Source: Alisma plantago-aquatica (taxonomy: Eukaryota; Streptophyta; Magnoliopsida; Alismatales; Alismataceae). Taken from it: a DNA stretch of 64,000 nucleotides. Location of the stretch: NCBI GenBank assembly GCA_963693085.1, contig OY856409.1, positions 241,743,058 through 241,807,057 on the forward strand, written 5' to 3'. The notes under the pieces were generated by a model. That model was not told where the DNA came from. It saw only the letters and a list, made by a program, of their open reading frames with translations, and did no database searches. The position numbers and the translations under genes are program-made. This document shows positions 58,869 to 64,000 of the stretch, in pieces; positions within the stretch are counted from its first letter, which is position 1, and each line of letters opens with the position of its first letter.

Positions 58869-61797
58869 TGTAACGACCTATTTTTAGATTGAACATCTAA
58901 TTAGGGTTTACTTAAATGATTGTAGGCTTAACTAGATTGATTATTGTTTAAATATTGATTAATGATGGTAGCTTAATTATGATGGTTTAAGAATAATAAG
59001 AATCTTTAATCATATTTTGATTCATATAATTAGGTTTTGATAATTGAAAACCCAAATCAGCAAAACATTTGGGTTTTGGTAACATATGAATACAAAATTT
59101 GATAAACATAGTAGTATACTAAATGATTTTTAATATTCTATATACAACTCTGATTTAGTTTAAGTTTGGATATGGATTGGAGAACTCAACTATTAGTATT
59201 CTTGTAAAATGTCATATTTTTTCAAGAATTTTCTGACTTGTTTGTGGGCCAATTTTCCCCAAGACAAACTTAGTCGACCATGCATTAAGATTGAAATTAA
59301 GAAGTTTGGTATTGGAATTTATATTTTTATTGGTACATAAAATTGATATGAAATTTTAATTTTAGATTGATAACATAATTTAGACATTCCAATAAATTTG
59401 TATAATTTTTGGATGATTTTTAAATTCTACAGAGTGTGGTGTCGGTCGAGTTTCCCTTGGACAAACTCAGTCGACCATGCATTCTGGCTGAAAAATAGAA
59501 GTTGGTACTTGATTTTTTTTTATTGATAATTGTTGTTAATATGAAATTCTAACTAGAGCTCTCAGATGCTCTCTCCCACAACATGCTAAAGTTTCATAAG
59601 TTTTTGAGGAGTTTTTACCTAGTGAGTAAATGATTTTCAGTGACAAATTTTATGACAAAAAAATCTATTGATTAAAAGAAAGTGTAAGTTGGGTCAATTT
59701 TCAATAGACCCAAGCTCCTTAATTGATATATATGAGAAACCTAGCACCCAAAGAGCTCTCATATTTTGTGATACATTTGAGAGAAATGAAATTCTAGAGA
59801 GAGAGGAGAACTAGGGTTTTGAGAGGAGGTAGTGGTGGAGATGTTGACCTAGGGCTTCACTATTTGAGATATGATGAAATCAAATAAGTTTATCTTTTTT
59901 CATAGTATTTCACAAAGAATCTTCTATCAAATGTAAAGATTCCATCCCTCCTCTGATTTGATTTAAAATGATATCAAATCTTCCCCTTTCTCACTCTTTT
60001 CTCCTAATCTCTATTTCCACAGTTTCTAGGTTGAGATGAGGAAGAAATGGATTCAGATGCTAGAGTCTGATTTGATTTCTAGACAATCAAAGTTTGAACT
60101 ACATTTTTAAGGTGCTTGTCACGTTTGGTGAGTGCTTTTCTCCCTCTGAAGTTGTGTATTCATATTGAAAGCCTAATTTTGTCTAGATAAAATAATCAAA
60201 AACCTTGTTTGTATTTGTACGTGATTGGATATTGATTTGGAAAGGTATTAGGGAATCAAATTCTAGTGGTTTGAATTATTTCTCATTGAATTGAACTTTC
60301 TTACTTCCTGATATATTGATTAACATTCCATTGAAAATTCTATGGATAGAGGATTATGTTGTTTCATATGAATATAGCCTAAAAATTAGCTTAATGGCCA
60401 ATATGATTGGGAATTGAATTCACAAGTATAGAATCATATTTGAATTGTATAAGAATAAACTATATAAGTGTATTTTTGAATATTACTAAAATTGAATATG
60501 ATACATACACAAGAATCAAAATGAGGTGGCAACATTCCCTATTTAGGGTTTGTGTTGAAGGACTGAATCAAATGAGTCATTAAATTAATGTGTACTTATG
60601 ATTGATGAATGAAATATGTGGAAATGGTAATTAGGGTTTCTATGTGTGTGAATATCCCTAATGAACCCATGTGAATCATGATGGGATTAATGAATGATAT
60701 GATTCTTATGGTGTTTCGAACAAAGATGACTTCTTAAACACTATAAATCTAGTATTTAATCAAGTATGAGAGATAAAGATCAATGTTGCCTATTATTTTG
60801 TAAATGTGATGAAATTGTTTATTGTAGGCATTATTACATCATTTGAATGTGATAGGCCTTATTAAGATGATATAATATTAAAGCACATATTCTAATATAA
60901 TTATAGAATATGAGAAAACCTGACATGAATTCTACACTTTTATACAAATCGCTTAATGGTGAATCAAGAGATAAATAAAGACTAAATAATAAGAAGAAGA
61001 AACCCTAAAATGTGGTACTTTCTAATTTGAGAGTTCATCGAGGAATGGAAGGATTTCCTTTACTTACCAAAATGCCATTATGAGTCAAATAATATGGTAC
61101 ATGTATCTAGATGCAAAATAAGGAATGGACAAGGGTGATATGAATTGTGATGATATGTAATGAATAAATTATTAATAAAGAAGTATCAGGAAGTTTTTAT
61201 CTCTTTTATTTATGTATTTCTTGATTTCTCTAAATGAATAGAGTATACTAAAATCAGACTATAAATGATATTAATGAGAGAGAAACCTTATGCACTAGTA
61301 ATTTTAGAATGTTATGCTCTGAGAGTAATAGTGAGCATGAAATGGTAGAAGTTATTACTAATGAATATGAAATGAAAGAAAAATGATGAAAAGTAGTAGA
61401 TGGATCTAAGAACCTAACTCTAACCCTAAAATGATGACCTATGTAATGCTAATGAGTACTCCACTCAAATGAGGGATTAAGGATTGTATATGAATATTGT
61501 TTAATTCAGTTACATGATGAATATTCAAGGATATGAACTGGTTTATAAGAATGTGCTCTTGTATTGTAATTGTATGATATGATACTTGTATGATCTAAGA
61601 ATAGCTTCTCTAATGAATTTCTGATGAGATCACTTATTTGTTGAATAGTATCCCTAACTGAAGAATGGTAAAATGTAAGAGAGGATTATTAAGTGTGTTA
61701 TGCACGTTTATGTGTTGAGATTTATTCATATACATATAAATCAAATGTAATAAGTATATGTTGCATGATGAACCTACTCTAAGTAAGATGAATGACT

Positions 61798-61812
61798 TGA
61801 AATGTCTATATG
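61798..61812. repeat. SINE target-site duplication, left (15 bp)
   Basis: TGAAATGTCTATATG, repeated exactly at 61978-61992. Confidence 0.92.
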
Positions 61813-61977
61813 GGATTCAGAGAGAACGATTTCTCCCCCCCTCTCCCATGCCCGTGGTGGAGGCTGAACGCCCTGGTGGGTGATAAATCAAGATGTGTGG
61901 CAACTGGGATTCGAATATGGGTCCCTTCATGAGGAGACACTATGCTTGACCACTTGATCCACTCCTTGTCAGGGACA
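61813..61977 (-). mobile_element. tRNA-derived SINE, 165 bp
   Basis: It is flanked by an exact 15-bp duplication. On the minus strand it has a box-A-like GGATCAAGTGGTCAAGC and, about 40 bp on, a box-B-like ATTCGAATCCC, followed by a short body. It resembles the Au-type plant SINEs in its 5' part (GGAGTGGATCAAGTGG). Pol III transcribes such elements and LINE enzymes copy them. Confidence 0.82.
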
Positions 61978-61992
61978 TGAAATGTCTATATG
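61978..61992. repeat. SINE target-site duplication, right (15 bp)
   Basis: TGAAATGTCTATATG, identical to 61798-61812. Confidence 0.92.
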
Positions 61993-62109
61993 ATACTATT
62001 GTTGGAAGTTCTAATGTATTTGTTAACACTTGACGAGAATTCTAATATGAAATGAATAGTTAAGAAATATGTTGAGTTTGAATTTAACATGCACTAATTA
62101 CATTTAAAA

Positions 62110-62245
62110 ACCCTAATGAGGGTAAATGTTAGACAACGAGATTATTTCTCGGGATGAAATCCCACTGATTATGATAGAAACCTAATGAGGTAAATGCTAG
62201 ACAATGAGATTATATCTCGGGCTGAGAGCGCATTGATGATGACTT
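62110..62245 (+). repeat. 70-bp tandem duplication in the LTR
   Basis: CCTAATGAGG(G)TAAATG and AGACAA(C/T)GAGATTAT(T/A)TCTCGGG occur twice, 70 bp apart. Confidence 0.8.
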
Positions 62246-62700
62246 TTATGAGATGATGTAGAAAATGGAAAGAATCATATGCATCCAGATTATATATTTG
62301 GTGTGCTTCTTTCTTTAATCATTTTCTTTTTTATAAGCCAAATCTATTTCATGTTATTCTAGTTATGTGGGAATACACACATATGATACATGCTGTTTTG
62401 ACTTCTTTTAAGATGAGTAAACGAGATTAATAATAAGCAAAATTGATGACACATCTAGTTAGGTTCCTTGAACAATTGAGTTCCCCCGAGGTCCACACTA
62501 GAAAAACAAAATGGATCTCCTTTTAGTAATCAATGAATTATGAGAAGGATTTCCATAGTATGGATCGAGACCTTAATGGTTAGACCACCATGATTTAGGA
62601 GTGAGTCATCTGGAGTGGTTATGCCCCTAAATCCTTGTTGTGAAAGTCTATGTCCATGAGGAATAGAGTCAAATGAAATGAATTATGTGAAATATGAAAA

Positions 62701-64000
62701 TATGAGAAATGATGTGATATGTGATATATTTTTTTGATGGTTCCTATCGCGTGCACCCGAGATGAGGATGTGATCCTCTTCAGACAACCCTAAGGTGGCC
62801 AAAGTCTGTTGTTTATATCTTAGGGTGGACGGCTAAACCCTAAGATAGTTACAATGAGTCATTGATATGAGAATTAGGTGTGGCTACTACTACTTAGTGG
62901 GGTACATGACAAGTAGTTTCAAGGCAAATGAATAAAAGATGACAAGATTGTGAGTTTCTCTCCTAGGGTCACACACTAATCAATTAAATGGTGCTAGATG
63001 CAAGCCTAAGAGGTTTTCAAACACATAGGGGTTCTTTAAAATTTATAGAATGCTAATACTTGGATAGACACACATATACTAACATACTTCACCCACAAGT
63101 GCACGAAGTCATGTCATAGAATAGGAGGGTAGCAAGTTAGGTTTTGTACCCAAGGGAGAGAGGAAACACTTGATCTAGGTTAGTTTTCCCTAGGTTCCTA
63201 CTGCAGAGTCTAGGGTAGAAGGGATTGAAGGTTGAATTTTATATTACACTAATATGAGAATACAAGCAATTAAAGAAGAAGAACAATCAAAACCTAAATT
63301 ATCGTAGACAAATAGTTTTAATGAGAAAGAGAAGACAAGTTAAGCAAGAAAGGAACAAACTACACTAAGGTAGGCAAGAAGATATCTACACTACACTAGT
63401 CTAGCAAACTACGAAAAAGAGCAATTAAAGACTAAAACTAGGAAGAAAAAATCAAGAACAAGACAAGAAGGTAACTAAGCAAGTAAAGAGTTAACTAAGC
63501 TAACACTATCCAAGCAAGAAGGAAATTTGGTTTTTAAAACAACTAAGAGAAGTGTGGGTTGTTTGGGGGAATGCACTTGTCAATTGTGTTGGGGGGATAG
63601 CATGCGAACATTATACTTTCATTTATATTACTATACCAAACAAAAATCTAGAGGCTAATGAATTGCCCTAAACTACTAACTAGCCATTGATAGGATAGAT
63701 CGTGTATTGGGGAACTAGTCCTTATCACCTCCTACTCACCCTTACAAGGCTCAATTGGATAAGGATTTAGGTGTAATTCAATCAGGGTCCAATCAAATCT
63801 AGATTTCTACGATAGGAATTCCTAGGGTAATTAGGGGTCGATGGTAGTAATGTAAGGTGGAAGTGAGGTTTTAGACCTCACATCACCCACATTCTAGCCT
63901 TAAGAAGGCTCTAAGATAATTATACTAAATGCTCCTATACTATCTACTCATATATCTCACCTAGGTTTAGGATAATTAATTAGCATGTAGGAAGGTGAAT
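62701..64000. other. AT-rich DNA to the window end; no gene
   Basis: Only short stops-rich frames are present. The stretch near 63090-63180 (CACAAGTGCACGAAGTCATG, then TTTGTACCCAAGGGAGAG) resembles leader regions of Tat-type gypsy elements in reverse, but this is a weak likeness. Confidence 0.35.

Larger units (their letters stand above)
58869..62700 (+). mobile_element. LTR of a further gypsy-type element (start clear, end not)
   Basis: It starts TGTAACGACC after a purine tract, the pattern of gypsy LTRs that end GGTCGTTACA. It includes a leader-like part near 59780-59830 (GAGAGAGAGGAGAACTAGGGTTTTGAGAGG). No closing terminus was found, so the right limit is a guess. It hosts a SINE at 61813. 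Confidence 0.5.

Overview
This window looks like plant nuclear DNA made almost entirely of nested transposable elements. I see no host protein-coding gene. Plant markers are a Cassandra-type LTR carrying 5S rRNA sequence, an 18S rRNA fragment of plant type, plant L1-type LINEs (endonuclease, RT and zf-RVT, with a DUF4283-like/CCHC ORF1), and Tekay/Del-like and Athila/Tat-like Ty3/gypsy elements. The species cannot be named from this; a large-genome angiosperm is the best guess.

Layout. 1-2412: the right end of an LTR-like repeat. 2413-10109: one LINE cut in two. Its first 4.3 kb lies on the minus strand and its last 1.45 kb on the plus strand, with a Cassandra LTR (8367-8658) at the second junction. 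Matching target-site duplications show that a roughly 5.95 kb block (2413-8366) has been inverted between inverted LTR termini. 11.2-33 kb: a decayed minus-strand Ty3/gypsy element (LTR-like copies near 11.2-12.9 and 31.7-33.0 kb, integrase remnant at 14.17-14.79 kb) carrying a decayed plus-strand Athila/Tat-like element (14788 to about 25690). 33712-35035: an element with roughly 250-bp inverted terminal repeats and a tandem-repeat interior.

35939-44740 is the most unusual region. A 274-bp piece of 18S rRNA is followed by two minus-strand retroelements (A, 36213-39832, GC-rich with no recognisable RT; B, 39849-42740, a LINE with RT). Both end at exactly the same 18S position, share a 3' tail with a conserved stem-loop, and are separated by a 16-bp copy of the 18S target. 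This suggests repeated site-specific insertion into 18S rDNA, with A perhaps using B-type machinery. B abuts four units of a 472-bp tandem array.

44783-55501: a small hAT-like element split by a structurally complete, fairly young Tekay-like LTR retrotransposon (45762-55305, TSD ATCAT). Its gag-pol frame is broken only by two in-frame TAG codons and has an altered protease motif. 55.5-64 kb: a hAT-type MITE (55711-56692), a 95-bp tandem array, and the start of another LTR (58869) carrying a short SINE (61813-61977, 15-bp TSD).
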